DNA of 64,000 bases from Himantopus leucocephalus (GCA_003993805.1 RSEF01000001.1:211602422-211666421); one strand, 5' to 3'. Positions 49,414-60,798 are shown, numbered from the stretch's first letter. Notes: generated by a model not told the origin, from the sequence alone. Numbers and translations are program-made.

Positions 49414-49930
49414 TGTCATGCTTTAACCCCAGCCAGCATCTAGCACCATGAAGCCGTTCACTCCCTCCCTCCCTCCCTCTCCAGTAGGATAGGGAGAAGC
49501 AGGAGAAAAAGGAGAGGAAAAAAACCCCTATGGGTTAAGATAAAGACAGTTTAATAGAACTGTAATGGAAGAGAAAAATAATAACAACTGTAAAAGAATA
49601 TACAAAATGAAGTGATGCAATGCAATTGCTCTCACTGCCCGATGATTAATTGCCCAGCCGATCCTGAGCAGCAATTGTGGATTTTTGCCCCCCAGCCAAC
49701 CCCCATTTATATACTGAGCATGATGTCCGTGGTTTGGAATATGCCTTTGGCCAGCTTAGCCTGTTTATGCTCCCAGTCAGCTTCTACTGGAAGCTGAAAA
49801 AGTCCTTGACTTAATATAAGCATTACCTAGCAACAACAAAAAAAATACGTGTTATCAACATTATTCCCATACTAAATCCAGAACACAGCAGCTACTAGAA
49901 AGAAAATTATCCCAGCTGAAACCAGGACTA
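49414..49930 (-). mobile_element. solo LTR of an avian ERVL-type endogenous retrovirus
   Basis: Read on the minus strand, the element opens with TCCTGGTTTCAGCTGGGAT and continues through the usual blocks: GCTACTAGG-type sequence, a TGTTGATAAC stretch, CAAGGACTTTTTCAGCTTCC, a TATA box (AGTATATAAATGGGGG), CAATTGCATTGCATCACTT, AAACTGTCTTTATCTTAACC and a final GGCTGGGGTTAAAGCATGAC. This is the widely dispersed LTR type of bird genomes, about 515 bp. No internal retroviral sequence lies on either side, so it is a solo LTR left by recombination. I could not identify a clean target-site duplication. Confidence 0.88.
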
Positions 49931-52043
49931 TATATAGAGGCTTATTTATGTTAATCTTTTATTAAATCAGGCTAGATATTGAATCACAAACTCTTGGCTT
50001 CCAAACTGCTCAGTTTAATGAATGGAGTCAACCTAAGGCATTTTAAGGCATCTCTTCAATTACATTACAATCTTCTGCTGGAACTTAGAATCACTTTGCA
50101 ACAGAGAAGCCTATGAAAATGTCAAGTTTCACAGTAGTACGTTTTTGTGAGCAAGAAAATTTTGTAATCTTTGGATTGTGACATTTTCATCACTGGCTGA
50201 AATACGGATCAGATTTGGCTACTACAGTACCAGATTAAAAAGCAGCATGAGGATATGAATTAAAAAAAAATAAGCAAAGATTAAACAGCTCCCTATCCAA
50301 GCAGAACTTTCTTCAAAATCTTAGAAATACCGACCTACATTTCTAAAGGCAGCTAGTCATTTTTGATGTTTGATTTGACACATCAAAACAGGCTCAGGTC
50401 TTCACAGCACTAAAGTTCAGCAATCTGCAAAAAAACAAAATCCGCTCTAAGGGTGAATGAGACACCACATAGTGAGCCCCCCAAACCACCAGTCACTTTT
50501 AGGGAAAAGCAGTAAAAGACAGAAGCAAAACTAAGTGCATTAACTTCAGTAAATTCAGTGACATGGATACATCTTTTTTTTCTTATTCTTCCTTACACAG
50601 AAGAGGCTGTGTGAATGGAAATGGTTTGGTGAACACAGGAGCTGAAGATGGATTGCTTCCATTTTTTCTCCTGCCTTGTGTCTTTTCTGCCACCCCTTCT
50701 CTCATGATACTTGCCTATTCCACTGCAAAACAGGCAGTATAGCTAGTGAGGAGAACACCACTTGTCTCTAGCAGCAGTCCCTGGGAATGAAGGTACATCT
50801 AAATTCCCCAAAGAAAAACCAACAGATCCCGTATATTTCAGCACCTAAATCAAATTGAATAAACTGCTTTGTTTTAAAGCTGTTCTTTCTTCACAGATCC
50901 TAACAGGAAATAGAGGCGATCAGGATCTTTGAAAACTCTGCGTGCCTTTACTAGAAGCCTTAGGTACATGAGTTTTAAAATTATGCCAATATCTCAAAAC
51001 TCTGAGACATTCTTTGGTTGTATTTTCTATGGCATGGCTAAAATTTTCTTGGTTTAAGTACATAGCAGAAGTGACTGCAGTTAATACCTAGCATTGATGA
51101 GGTCTGCTCTATAACCAAAATATTCCTACAAGTAGTATCTCTAGAGTAAAGGCAGCGTGGCAGAAGTCTGTACTGGTTAAACGTTTCTTATACTAGCAAT
51201 AATTTAATTCATGCTGCTGTTGTAACTAAGACACCACTATCTCCAGGGCTCACAAGATCAAGATAGGAAGAAAGAGGTGCTAGTCATTCAGCTAGCTGTA
51301 TTGTTAAACCACAAGCCCCCGAGAACATGGGAAGGTGCTTCATTTAATGGCAAAACATGCTGAGTTCAAATATCTCGCAAGCTCATGACACTAACCATAT
51401 TCCCCTTACAAGGCTAATTGTTTCCTTTGGGTTGGAAGCTCTCACCTTCCACTACAAAGTTAATATGTTTCACTGAAAGAGAGAAGGTGGGCACATTGAG
51501 AAGACCATGCTAAAATCCACCAGCTCATAAGGAACAGGTATGCTCCACAAAAGCTACGCTCCACAGACTGCCAAGAAATACACATCCCAGACCATCAGCT
51601 GCCCATTGCAGGCAAATGCTAAAATGCCTCAAACGATCCCTAGATCCATCTCTTTTCAGGAGGTGTGTTGGAGTAGGGCTTTTTCAAACATTTGAATTTG
51701 TTAGGGTTGGATATTAAGAAAGGCAAGGTTCATTATGTACACAAAACCAACACTCACCACCTATCGGTAGGAAACAAGTGATTATTCCACACATTTACAA
51801 AAGGTTTCAGAATATGAAATAAGATGACTTGACAGAGCAGTACTAAACAGGTTTCATATGCAAAGATTTCAAGTCTGTTGGCTACTTACTAAAGGAAGAG
51901 GTGAGTTAGCTCTGCAGAAAGATGCCCAGAGGTGATTACTGTAAGACCATATAGGTAAACTGCAGTCCTGTGAGATGTCTATGAATTACAAAATAGTATT
52001 ACCCTGCAATTTTAAAATGAGGTGTTATAGTGAAAGTTTTTTA
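49931..52043. other. intergenic / downstream of C11orf97
   Basis: AT-rich unique sequence between the solo LTR and the C11orf97 stop codon. No exon or repeat family was recognised. Any C11orf97 3' UTR longer than the minimal form would lie at the right end. Confidence 0.5.
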
Positions 52044-52045
52044 TT
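52040..52045 (-). terminator. C11orf97: AATAAA hexamer overlapping the C11orf97 stop
   Basis: On the minus strand the coding end reads CAATAATAAAAAAC. The stop TAA is followed at once by a second TAA, and an AATAAA polyadenylation hexamer overlaps them. If it were used, the 3' UTR would be only about 15-30 nt; a downstream site is equally possible. Confidence 0.35.
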
Positions 52046-52183
52046 ATTGGCTCTTACTTTTCATTCCTGCATGCCTTGAGTAGAACTGAGGCTGTAAAAG
52101 TAAACTGTTTCTGTTCTGTGACACTGGTTTCAGGCTTCCAATGGAGAAATTCTTTTTCACACTCCAAATTCCTTCCAGAGCCA
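52044..52183 (-). CDS. C11orf97: C11orf97 exon 3 (terminal)
   Basis: The acceptor ATTATTAACAG precedes TGGCTCTGG. The first two bases complete a valine codon begun in exon 2, followed by 45 codons and TAA. This is the best conserved exon (EGIWSVKKN and YSRHAG blocks). Confidence 0.92.
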
Positions 52184-55100
52184 CTGTTAATAATTTGTCA
52201 AAATAATACCGTTATAACTGATTACTTCAACTTGTTCTAGAATTAATGTAACTTTTAAAAGACAGTCCCTTTGGTCTATACAGTAATTAGAAGTAGTTAA
52301 GCAGAACACTGTAATCTTCCTCCATAGTTACTGAAAAGAGAATGACATCTTCAGAGAGCAATTCAGATTGCTAAAGGTATACGACGCTCTCTACTGTCTG
52401 TAGAACAGAGTAGGACTGCTAGGCTTCTTACAGAAGCAGGATATAGCTGATCTATAACGTACAAGAAATGGCAGTAATACCATCAATGCATTCAACATGA
52501 TTTATGGGTTATGACCACTAAATACCAAATACTCTAAATACTCTAATAAAAAGATAGAACAACCCTGCAAAAAAAACAAAACAAAACAGAACAAAACAAA
52601 AGTACAAAACAAAACCAAAGCAAACATCACCAAAACAAAACAAAAAAAATAATTTATTTTGTGGAAATGTTACAATTTAATCACTATCTAATTTATATAA
52701 AACAATAAGCGTACTGTAAATCAGTAACCATACAACCTGACAACTGTTGTTTATCAGAGCCTAGGCCACTCAGGGAGCATCTCTAATTCTCCAGATGTAT
52801 ACAGATGAAAAAGGAACTAGGTACTTTCTGAATAATCTGTACGCCAGCATCTATTTGACCTTATACATAGCATTGCTATGCTATGCATATAACATTATTC
52901 TATACATACCATTTATATACTGAGCTTGTTATGCATTAATATTATAAATTCCAGTAATGAATATTTTTATAGTGTTTCTGTATTATCTTTAGTCCTTTAA
53001 GCCCTTGTAACATACATTTCATTGGGAAACTCCCCAGAAATCATGAGAACATATATGGTAGCATCCATTTATACGATCAGACTGAAATATTTCAGACAAT
53101 TTTGATCCATTGGCAGATGGATGCAGTGAAATATAGTTGCGTTCAGCTCTTAGTAACATTAGACACATGAGCAGCTTGAGCAGACCAATGGTAACATCTG
53201 CAGTTCAGCTGCTCGTCCAGAACCCCTTTATAGTCAACGGGAAGAGAAAGGGCACTTTTAGAGCATGGCACATGCAACAGTAGGTATCTAGGACAAGTCA
53301 GAAGAATAGAGTTTTCAAAGTGCCTTTTTCTCTCCATTTACTATAAACAGAGCCTAGGTAAGCAGTTCATTTGCAGGTGTGTGCTGTAACTGCCTAAGCA
53401 GCCTAATCACAGTACTGGAGTTGTAGGTTCAAACGGTCCTTACATCTGACAGGATACTGATTACATCACCTAGCTTATGTACATTTATGTCTGTCAGTCC
53501 AACTGCTTTAAATTCATTTTGAGTGAGTTTAGGCTTGGGTGTCAATCCTACACAACAGAAAACACAAAGACTTCTTTCAAAATTTGGAAAATTTGGAAAG
53601 AAAGGCAAAAATGTCCTTATTACATTTGTGGAGGATGCAATGCTTAGGACAGACAGTGGTAGGCCTATTTCAACAAAATGCAGCTTAATATAACCACGGA
53701 ATAGCTTTAGTCTGCAGAAGAGAATGTGGGGCTACAGAATGGGAACTGTGTATTGTGGAGCAAAAGCATCATGGATTTAGGAGTAACAGTCGACAAACAG
53801 TTCAAGGTCCTAGTACTAACGTTAGCTCTAATGGAGCTCTAAAATAAGTAGAAGATTCTCTCTCTCTACAAGATACTAGTGATAAAAATACTGAAATATC
53901 ATGATAAAATGTGCTATTTACATTTTAAAAGAGGATGCAAAACAATTGGTGAGAGTACATAAAGAGCCAAAACCAAATATATGTGTATATACCTTCTCTG
54001 GAAGAAAACCCTGGGTACTAAAAAAGGCACTATTATATATCCAAGAAAAGCAAGGAGCTGAATCACACAAATCCAAATTATTAATCAGGCACTTTTTTTT
54101 TTTTTTTTTAATACATCAACCACTAGAATAAACTAATGAGGGAAGCTGTGGAATAAACAGCTTTACTCAGTGGACTCTACAGAGAAGTACCTAATAAAAC
54201 ACAGCGGCTCAGCTGATAAAAGCAATAAGACCTTGTAGTCAGCCAGACAAGATGACCTATCCTTAATATTACAAACTTCTGAAAATTAATTTTCTACAAT
54301 TAGATTAATAGATCTTATGGCTGCAGGAGACCACCAGCATGATGTAAGTTTTGTCTTATAGGAGTCACAGCTTCAGGCTCATTCCTGCACCAAGACGAGC
54401 AAATGAGCTTGGACCAGGGCTAATGGTTTAAGTGCAAAATATTTAAAGTGTGTATTAAAAATGGTGAACCTAAGTAATCTTTGTTAAATTGTTCCAGCAT
54501 TAAATTCTCTATTTTGGTAAAAGCCACTAATTATTTCTACTCTGATCTTACCTAATTTTTACCTCCAGTTCTCAGAACTTTTAATAGTTTAGCTAGACCG
54601 AACACCTTGCTCCCTCTTCAACGTCCATTTCCTCATTTGCCTGCTGTAATCAAGTCTCTCCAAAACCTTTGAGCTGCCTAAACAGACCAATTTTCTAATT
54701 GCTTTCACTGTTCCTGTCCTTTACCTACCTTTCTCATTCTTGTTTCAACTCTTTCTTTTCAACACCAACTTCAGTTTTGAACAGCAGAAGGGGACAAAGT
54801 ATTCTCATAACTACAGCACTTCTTTCAACAAAAAAGGTAACAAAACCTCCCTACTGTTTGGCATTTGTTTCTCTTTTATTAAACTGATAGATCATCTGTT
54901 CTCTATGGTCCCGTAAATTCAGACTGAAAAAAAAAAGTAGTAAAGACTATATGCAATCCTTTTGTTTCTGAATGTTCCCCAGGCTCTTACATAAATGTTC
55001 TGGGCTGGTTTTTTAGAATAATAATTTTGCCACAGTTCCTCAAAACAATGTACATTTAATTCTGTTCTGACAAACACTTGCCACTTGCTGATACGGAGGA

Positions 55101-55984
55101 TTACCTGCAGCTGGATGTTTAACATGGCATGCTTCTCTCCGAAAAGAAAGCTCCTCTTCAAGTATTTCTTTAACTCTCCTAGATGGCTCAACATATACAA
55201 ATTTCTTCCCTGTTAGTAAAACATATTACAAAAGAACCAGTTATTTTAAATCCCCTGAATGCTACCCAACACGCTTTGCCGAATGCAATGACATTTTATG
55301 CTGCTTTACTTCTGTCTTTAATACACTTTAAGACAAATCATTTACAAATATACGCCAGTGTCCAGCCAGTCCCCACTCCCCAACGTCAAGCTGTTCCTCA
55401 GGAGAGGACCACGGTGGGTAAATCTAGAAGGGGAGCACCGGTGGTCTGCAGCGCACTGAGGCGGCTCTCCCACGCAGGAGCCAAGGCCACCCCAGGAGAC
55501 ACGGCCACCGTGTGTCCCCATGTGTCCCCACCGTGTGTCCCCATGGCCAACAACCCAAGGCAGGGTCGCCCATGGAGGTCTCCAAGGAGATATCCTCACT
55601 GAAGGGGGTCTCCAAGGAGCTGAAGAGGGATTAGGTCACCTCATGGCAGCAGGAGGGTCCCTGCCTGACAGGGCATGACACGCACCCCTTCTGTGAAGGG
55701 GTGCGCAGGGCCGGGGGACATGAGGGGCCACCAAGCAAGGCGGCCGCGGGGGATGAGTGGGGAGCTGTCGGGGGAAAGGCTGGGATGCCCTGACGGGCCA
55801 TGCCGGGGGAAAAAAGGAGGCCCCAACGGGAGGGGAGGGGGGACGGATGGTGAGGTGAGCCCCGCCGCCGGGCCGGGGGACGGCCGTGCTCACGGGGCTG
55901 CCCGCCTCCCGCCGCCTCGCCGTGGACATCGCTGCCCGCCTCCTCGGCCGCCACCACCGGCTGCTCCCCGCTCGCCGCCCTCAT
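52044..55984 (-). CDS. C11orf97: C11orf97 orthologue, three coding exons (111 aa)
   Basis: The coding parts are 55894-55984 (91 nt), 55105-55209 (105 nt) and 52044-52183 (140 nt); together they give 336 nt, 111 codons plus TAA. Both introns are GT-AG and both junctions are phase 1. Exon 1 is an Ala/Gly/Glu-rich leader starting at an ATG with G at -3. Exon 2 encodes KKFVYVEPSRRVKEILEEEL and SFRREACHVKHPAA. Exon 3 encodes ALEGIWSVKKNFSIGSLKP and RNSLLLQPQFYSRHAG. From memory, human C11orf97 (126 aa) has KKFLYCEPHKRIKEVLEEE, then ALEGIWSIKRNLPVGGLKP and a YSRHGG end, an extended colinear match. The human gene also sits between ANKRD49 and FUT4 on the same strand. The function is poorly known; the protein has been linked to ciliary basal bodies, which I cannot verify here. 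No signal peptide or membrane segment is seen. The poorly conserved exon 1 is the least certain part. Confidence 0.9.
52569..52651. repeat. (AAAAC)n simple repeat in C11orf97 intron 2
   Basis: About 80 nt of AAAAC and AAAACC-type units, interrupted twice, lie about 390 nt from the exon 3 acceptor inside intron 2. They are in poly-A orientation on the plus strand and poly-T on the transcribed strand. Confidence 0.85.
53600..53870 (+). mobile_element. possible very old CR1 body fragment
   Basis: A GTGGAGGATGCAATGCTTAG stretch, a TTTCAACAAAATGCAGC stretch and ATGGATTTAGGAGTAACAGT follow in the order and spacing of the CR1 ORF2 3' region on the plus strand. Identity is low, so this is a tentative call, inside C11orf97 intron 2. 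Confidence 0.35.
55105..55209 (-). CDS. C11orf97: C11orf97 exon 2
   Basis: The acceptor TTTTACTAACAG and donor CTGCAG|GTAATC enclose 105 nt: 2 nt completing an arginine codon with exon 1, 34 codons, and 1 nt carried to exon 3. The reading frame differs from the longest open frame here, which runs through the donor. Intron 1 (55210-55893) contains a small tandem run of CACCGTGTGTCCCC-type units on the plus strand at about 55504-55545. Confidence 0.92.
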
Positions 55985-56260
55985 GGCCGCCGCCGCCGCT
56001 CCCGGGCAGCTAGGAAGCGGGCGGGCCAGTTGCCACAGAAGCAGGGGCGGGCCGGCTCTGCTCCACTGCCGGCAGCAGGGAGCGCGGCGGCGGTGAACGG
56101 GCCGCGAGGAGAGAAGGGCGCTGCCGCCCTACCCGCCCTCCGCCATGTTGGGGCTCCCGTCTCGGCGGGGCAGCGAGTTCCTGAGGGAGGGAGCCCACCT
56201 CCTCCCGCCGCCCTGTGGCGGGCAGGGTAGAGCGGGTCCGCCATTTCCAGTCACAGCTGG
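55640..56260. promoter_or_regulatory. C11orf97: CpG-island promoter of C11orf97
   Basis: A sharp GC- and CpG-rich block covers C11orf97 exon 1 and the next 280 nt upstream. At 56139-56150 the plus strand reads TCCGCCATGTTG, a good match to the YY1 motif GCCGCCATnTTG; a second partial match (CCGCCATTT) is near 56238. No TATA box is obvious. The island could also drive a transcript to the right; see the finding on the 147-codon frame. Confidence 0.75.
55894..55984 (-). CDS. C11orf97: C11orf97 exon 1 (coding part)
   Basis: The ATG at 55984 sits in GCGGCCATGA. Thirty codons plus one base lead to the donor CCCC|GTGAGC. The phase (1 nt over) exactly matches the 2-nt start of exon 2, giving arginine at the junction. 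The sequence is low-complexity Ala/Gly/Glu, as in the human leader, so identity here depends on splicing logic rather than similarity. Confidence 0.8.
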
Positions 56261-58650
56261 GGTGGATAACGCCTTCCACAGGCCAGGGTTAACAACGGGG
56301 TGGACTCCCAGGCATGGTGTGGCCAGTTGCCATCCTCAGGGGACAGCAGGCCGCAGCCACCTCTTGCCTGCTTGGGGCACAAGGTGGGTGACAGCTCTAG
56401 GTATCATTAACAGTTCTGGTCTAGGTACCATTAATGGCTCCTCGTTTGGCAGTCAGTGTTGCCGCACTCAGCAGCGGGCACGCACATCACAAATATTTTG
56501 TCCCCGTGCGGGGTGTCACCGCTGGCCTGCCTTACGGAAGGATGCCTCCTCATCCTCTCCTGAGGCAGTGGCAGACTGGGGGAAATAAAGACAGAAGAGT
56601 CCAGTTTAACTGGATGGATGATACAGATCTACTCAACAGTCCTAGCTTGGTTTTAATAACGCTTTTCATAAAATAAGGCATCTTGAGACACTGTTTATAG
56701 GACTGAAGTAGACTTGACTCTCCTTGTTTTGCCACCGTTAAAAGTTTTGAGAAAGAAGAGCAGCTGGCAATTAGAGTAGTCAATAGATAACACCGCCGGC
56801 AGGCACGTGGGGAAGCCATCCCTCTCGCCTGGCCAGGAGCTTTGCCCCGCAGTAGCTTCCTGGAAATCAAGACTTTGCATACAGTAGTGAGAATTTATAA
56901 AATACAAACCAAGTCTAGTTACACAAACGCGCGATTTCTGTATTTTTCCCTGATGCATTTCAAGGTGTGTTCACCTTCCACAGATGTCCTGAAACCAAAC
57001 TTTCAAAATAATAGGCATTAAAGATCATCTTGTACCATTCATAGTTCAGAGGCAGTTCTGTAACAGCAATGCTGAACAGGGCTTCTGGAAAGGCGGGTGA
57101 CGGAGATGTCCTCCACAGTTGTTTCATCAGAGCACCAAACATGGGCCAACATGCCCCAGCCCTGCTGCTGCTGCTGCTACAAATGCGCTTCAGCTCTGTG
57201 GTGTCTGGAAAGAGCTTGGGATCACTCAGTAAGGCATCTGCACGGGACAGCAAAGTCTTTTGTTACAGCTGTCATACTGGGTGACAGTACTTCAGGTCTT
57301 ACATTCAATTTTCAGTTCAACTTGATTAGCAGAGAAGCAAGTTTCTCCACTCCTGAATTATAAATGGCAAAGTTGAAGCTCAAAGTGTGCAGCATGCCAT
57401 TACCATGGGAAAATCTTTCGTGTACTAATTCCCATGCAGTACAGATCATCTGCTGGGCTGACGACATTGCTGAAGTTCTACCAGTATCCTTCTAAACCAC
57501 GGTTGATCAAAAAAGATCCACCTGCTCAGAGTAGTTGTTTTGAGATGTACTGGATGGTTACTTAAAAACCCTCACTCATTAACTACTTGCATTTAGTAGT
57601 GACTTTTGTTTGAAACTTACACTTGAACCAAGGTGGGGGAAATAAAAAGACAGGAAGCGCACATTACTGGACAGATAGCTAAATAATCCAGAGATGACGA
57701 TTCTCCAGAACAAGTTGAAAGACTGAGATACGCAGACTGATACAGCTGATGTGAACAGTAACACAGGTAACTTAAATTCTCAAATCAACTCTAAAAATCA
57801 TAGAATTTTTCACTTACTAGCAGAAAGGCTGAACTGACAAACAGAAGCAGCAAATTATGATGTCTTTTGTGAAAATTTATAGCATTAACTAACATTTTTC
57901 TGCTAAGTTAGACCAAATAGTACGCAGTTCTAAGACATGCTAAGAATGCCACAGATGAAGGGTCCCAAGTCTTCACTGCAAACCAGTGAGATTCTAGCTG
58001 GCGTGAATGCAGAGAGCAGCTGCACTCAAGGGCGTGCTAAAGGCCTCAAAATCTTAAGAAACAAACCAACCTACCCATGCACACCACCCTGACTTTGGTT
58101 AAATGACGGCAGCCAAATCCGTCAGAACTTTTGGAAGCCAAACTCAGATGTGAATGCCTAGGATTAGTAATACAAGCTATCACGAATTAAAGAGGAGTCA
58201 AATAAGAAAATAGATGAATGGTCTGGAAATTAAAGAATTTTGAGGAAAAATACCAGTAAAGTTTTTAAACTGTGCTGAATATTTGAGCTGGAATGAGGGA
58301 TTCTCTCTGGGGATTCAAAAGTGGGAGAGAAACACTGCCGAGTGTGTCCTGCACTAAATTAGCTGTAATTAAATCAGACACGGCAGTATGTTGGCTGTTT
58401 GTCCTCACACAGTTGAGGTTCATTTGTGCTAACTAATGCCGTATCCATGACATTAAAACTTTACTACTTTTCGCTTGCAAATGAAACTGAGGAAACAGGA
58501 TCTTCATAGAAAGTAATTTCCTCGAAAAGTACCAGGAAAAAACCTGAAACTACTTTATCCTATGAATAACGCTTTTGATTTATGAACAGGCAATTGCATT
58601 GATAATTGAGCTTTCAATTGAAAATATGACAGCAAAATACTTAGGGTTAA
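56261..58650. other. intergenic between C11orf97 promoter and ANKRD49 3' end
   Basis: No exon or repeat family was recognised. A short CTG-type run (five triplets) is at about 57166-57180. A plus-strand 147-codon open frame starting at 56145 extends into this stretch and is treated as a finding, not a gene. Confidence 0.5.
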
Positions 58651-58654
58651 ATAT

Positions 58655-58660
58655 TTTATT
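58655..58660 (-). terminator. ANKRD49: candidate ANKRD49 polyadenylation hexamer
   Basis: AATAAA on the minus strand, about 485 nt downstream of the ANKRD49 stop in an AT-rich context. It is one of a few possible signals; it was chosen because it is a canonical hexamer at a reasonable distance. Confidence 0.3.
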
Positions 58661-59144
58661 TTATAATAAGCCTTACACCAGGATCACTAAACATTTTGTG
58701 TATCACCCAAATAAGTTACATTCATTCTGAGCTTTCATGCAGTTTTAAAAAAGTTAAATTTCTCAAAAAATAGTTTTCAAGTGTGCTGTAATAAACTCTG
58801 CATAAGCAAGCCAGAATTCTGTCACATCAAGTAAATATTCCAGTTTTCCCTCCTGTTTTGACAGTACAGACCAATTACAAAAGCCCCTCCAAATTCACAC
58901 TAATTAAATGGAAATTCATTGAAATTGCTGAGACTCTCCGAATACCTTGAATTAACAGCAGTAACGCTTCAAAGTATGAGCGACACCGCTAAGCTGAGTT
59001 GCAAGAAGTGACATTTTGTTGGAGGAGAATGCTAAAGTATCTTAAATGAAAACCTCATCGCACAGGGACAGGCCGCCACCGACCAGCATGCAGAACACAA
59101 ACAAGAGGCAGCAAACCTCACGTTCACAAACTTAACCACAGCTT

Positions 59145-59603
59145 TTAAGGGGACACAGCATTTATGCAGTCTTCTACTATTTCAAAAAGGTAGTGATATA
59201 TATCAGTCCTCCTCGCAATGTCAAGGGCCGTTTCATCCAAGTTGTTTTTCAGGTCCGGTTTCACGTAGCGATTCATCAGCAACAGTTCCAGCGTTTCTCT
59301 GCTGTTTTTGTTTCCTGCAGCAATGTGCAAGGGTGTCAGCAAACCATTTGTCTGCGCGTTGATGTCTGCGCCCTGCTGCAGTAAGAACGCCGCCACTTTT
59401 GTATTGTTCCACTTACAGGCGCTGTGCAGAGGCGTCCAGCCGTCCACTGTCTGCGCGTGAACGTCTGCCCCTTGGGCCACCAATTCGTGTGCAACGTCCA
59501 AGTGCCCGCTGTAGGCAGCTCGGTGGAGAGGAGTGTACTGATCTTCGTCACGAGCATTAACGGGAGCCAGCTTGTCGGAAAGGAGCCTCTTCACTGTACT
59601 CAG
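59145..59603 (-). CDS. ANKRD49: ANKRD49 terminal coding exon
   Basis: It begins at CTG after the acceptor TTAAACAG and carries residues 87-238 with the three clear ankyrin repeats and the TGA stop. The frame is open for 14 codons upstream of the acceptor, but that part is intronic. Confidence 0.95.
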   Translation of the reverse strand: MSTVKRLLSDKLAPVNARDEDQYTPLHRAAYSGHLDVAHELVAQGADVHAQTVDGWTPLHSACKWNNTKVAAFLLQQGADINAQTNGLLTPLHIAAGNKNSRETLELLLMNRYVKPDLKNNLDETALDIARRTDIYHYLFEIVEDCINAVSP

Positions 59604-60798
59604 CTGTTTAAGGGAAAACAGGTCATTTAATACAAAACTCTGCAAACATGATGCATGGCTTTTACTGTCCCGAAGTTTTATGAGAAAACAATTTCTGTCA
59701 GTCTCAAAAAGGCTTAAGTGTAATAAGAAATTTTAAAATAAAACCAGTTTTTGTTACTTTGTTACTGGGGTGGGGTTTTTTTGCTGTTTTGGCTTGTGGG
59801 TCTTTTGTGGGTTTGTTTTGGTTGAGTTTTTTTTGTTTGTTTTTTTGTTTTTTTAAGAGGTACAACATGAACAGCATGATGCAAAACCACACAGCCCTAG
59901 TTCCCCCCACTTTGCTTTATGCATTTATTTGTAATGCCTTAGGAGTACCTTTACCTTCGACCTTCTCCCCGCTCTCTGTGAAGATGCAAGTACCTCCACA
60001 GAACTGCAGATGGAGCTTGTGTGTGCGTAAGAAAGGCAACTAGTGAAAATGAATGTATTTAAGGCTGTAATAAGCTATGTAACAGGAATCTCAGTCGTCT
60101 TCTCCCTTGCTGCCAAGAATAAAAAGCTTCCCCACACCCCGTAAAGAGACAGGGAAACACCCACCCGTTCTCTGCATATGTAGCCTTTGAGGAAATAAAA
60201 TTTCTCATACACCCTCTCCACCCAGTTAAAAAGCTCACCTGCCATGAAGAAAGAGCCTGGCACGCTTTCAGTTTGTAGGAGTTTAAGGGGAGTGCTGTTA
60301 TTTTAACTTTGGACTACAATCAAAGCTTTTGTTCTGAAAGCTAATTGATCCAGAAATATTTGGGGGGGGCACACTACGAAGGGAGGTGTTTTACATACAG
60401 TGGCTTGAAAAACGGGAACAGAATAGTTCAGAAAGATGAAGGAAAGCATAGGTAAGTTTTTGTTTGTAGATGGAACTGTAGATATCTGCTCAAAATAACA
60501 TTCTCGTCAGTGATCCATCCGAACAGAATAAATGCCTTACCCGGTTGTTTTCAGCTGCCCAGAGCAGCAATTTCTCTGGATTTTTTTCCATTTTTTTTTC
60601 TTGCATTTCGTACCATTCCTCACTTCTTTCTTGCTCATCATCATCATCATCGGACTGTCCCGACCAACAGCTCTGACTTCCTACAGGAATCAAATGCCTG
60701 TGTGTCTCCAGCAGTTCCAGCTGGTTAAAATTCTCCGTAAAGTCTTCAAACTGCTCACTGTCATCATCTTCCTCATCGACGTGTTTGGCTTTACTCAT
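59145..60798 (-). CDS. ANKRD49: ANKRD49, ankyrin repeat domain protein 49 (238 aa, two coding exons)
   Basis: The coding parts are 60541-60798 (86 codons) and 59145-59603 (152 codons plus stop), joined by a GT-AG intron at a codon boundary (CGG|GTAAGG ... TTAAACAG|CTG). The 238-residue product is one residue shorter than human ANKRD49. The N-terminal part has ENFNQLELLETH, then an acidic run (residues 50-54, five Asp) and EEWYEMQEKKMEK. Ankyrin repeats follow, with TPLHRAAYSGHLD (about 110-122), TPLHSACKWNNT (143-154) and TPLHIAAGNKNS (176-187), and a C-terminal cap ending LFEIVEDCINAVSP. The protein is nuclear and has been connected with spermatogenesis and autophagy in mammals; its molecular role is unclear. 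It is divergent from MRE11 and shares its promoter. The five-Asp run is encoded by repeated GAT triplets and could vary in length. Confidence 0.96.
60541..60798 (-). CDS. ANKRD49: ANKRD49 first coding exon
   Basis: ATG at 60798 in the context GAAGATGA (A at -3). Residues 1-86 end in LLLWAAENNR at the donor CGG|GTAAGG. The exon itself begins at 60811, where an acceptor (CTACTTACAG) is followed by 13 nt of leader. Confidence 0.95.

Noticed and set aside
53143..53337. 64-codon minus-strand frame in C11orf97 intron 2
   Set aside because: It is inside an intron with no splice sites in phase and no similarity to the gene.
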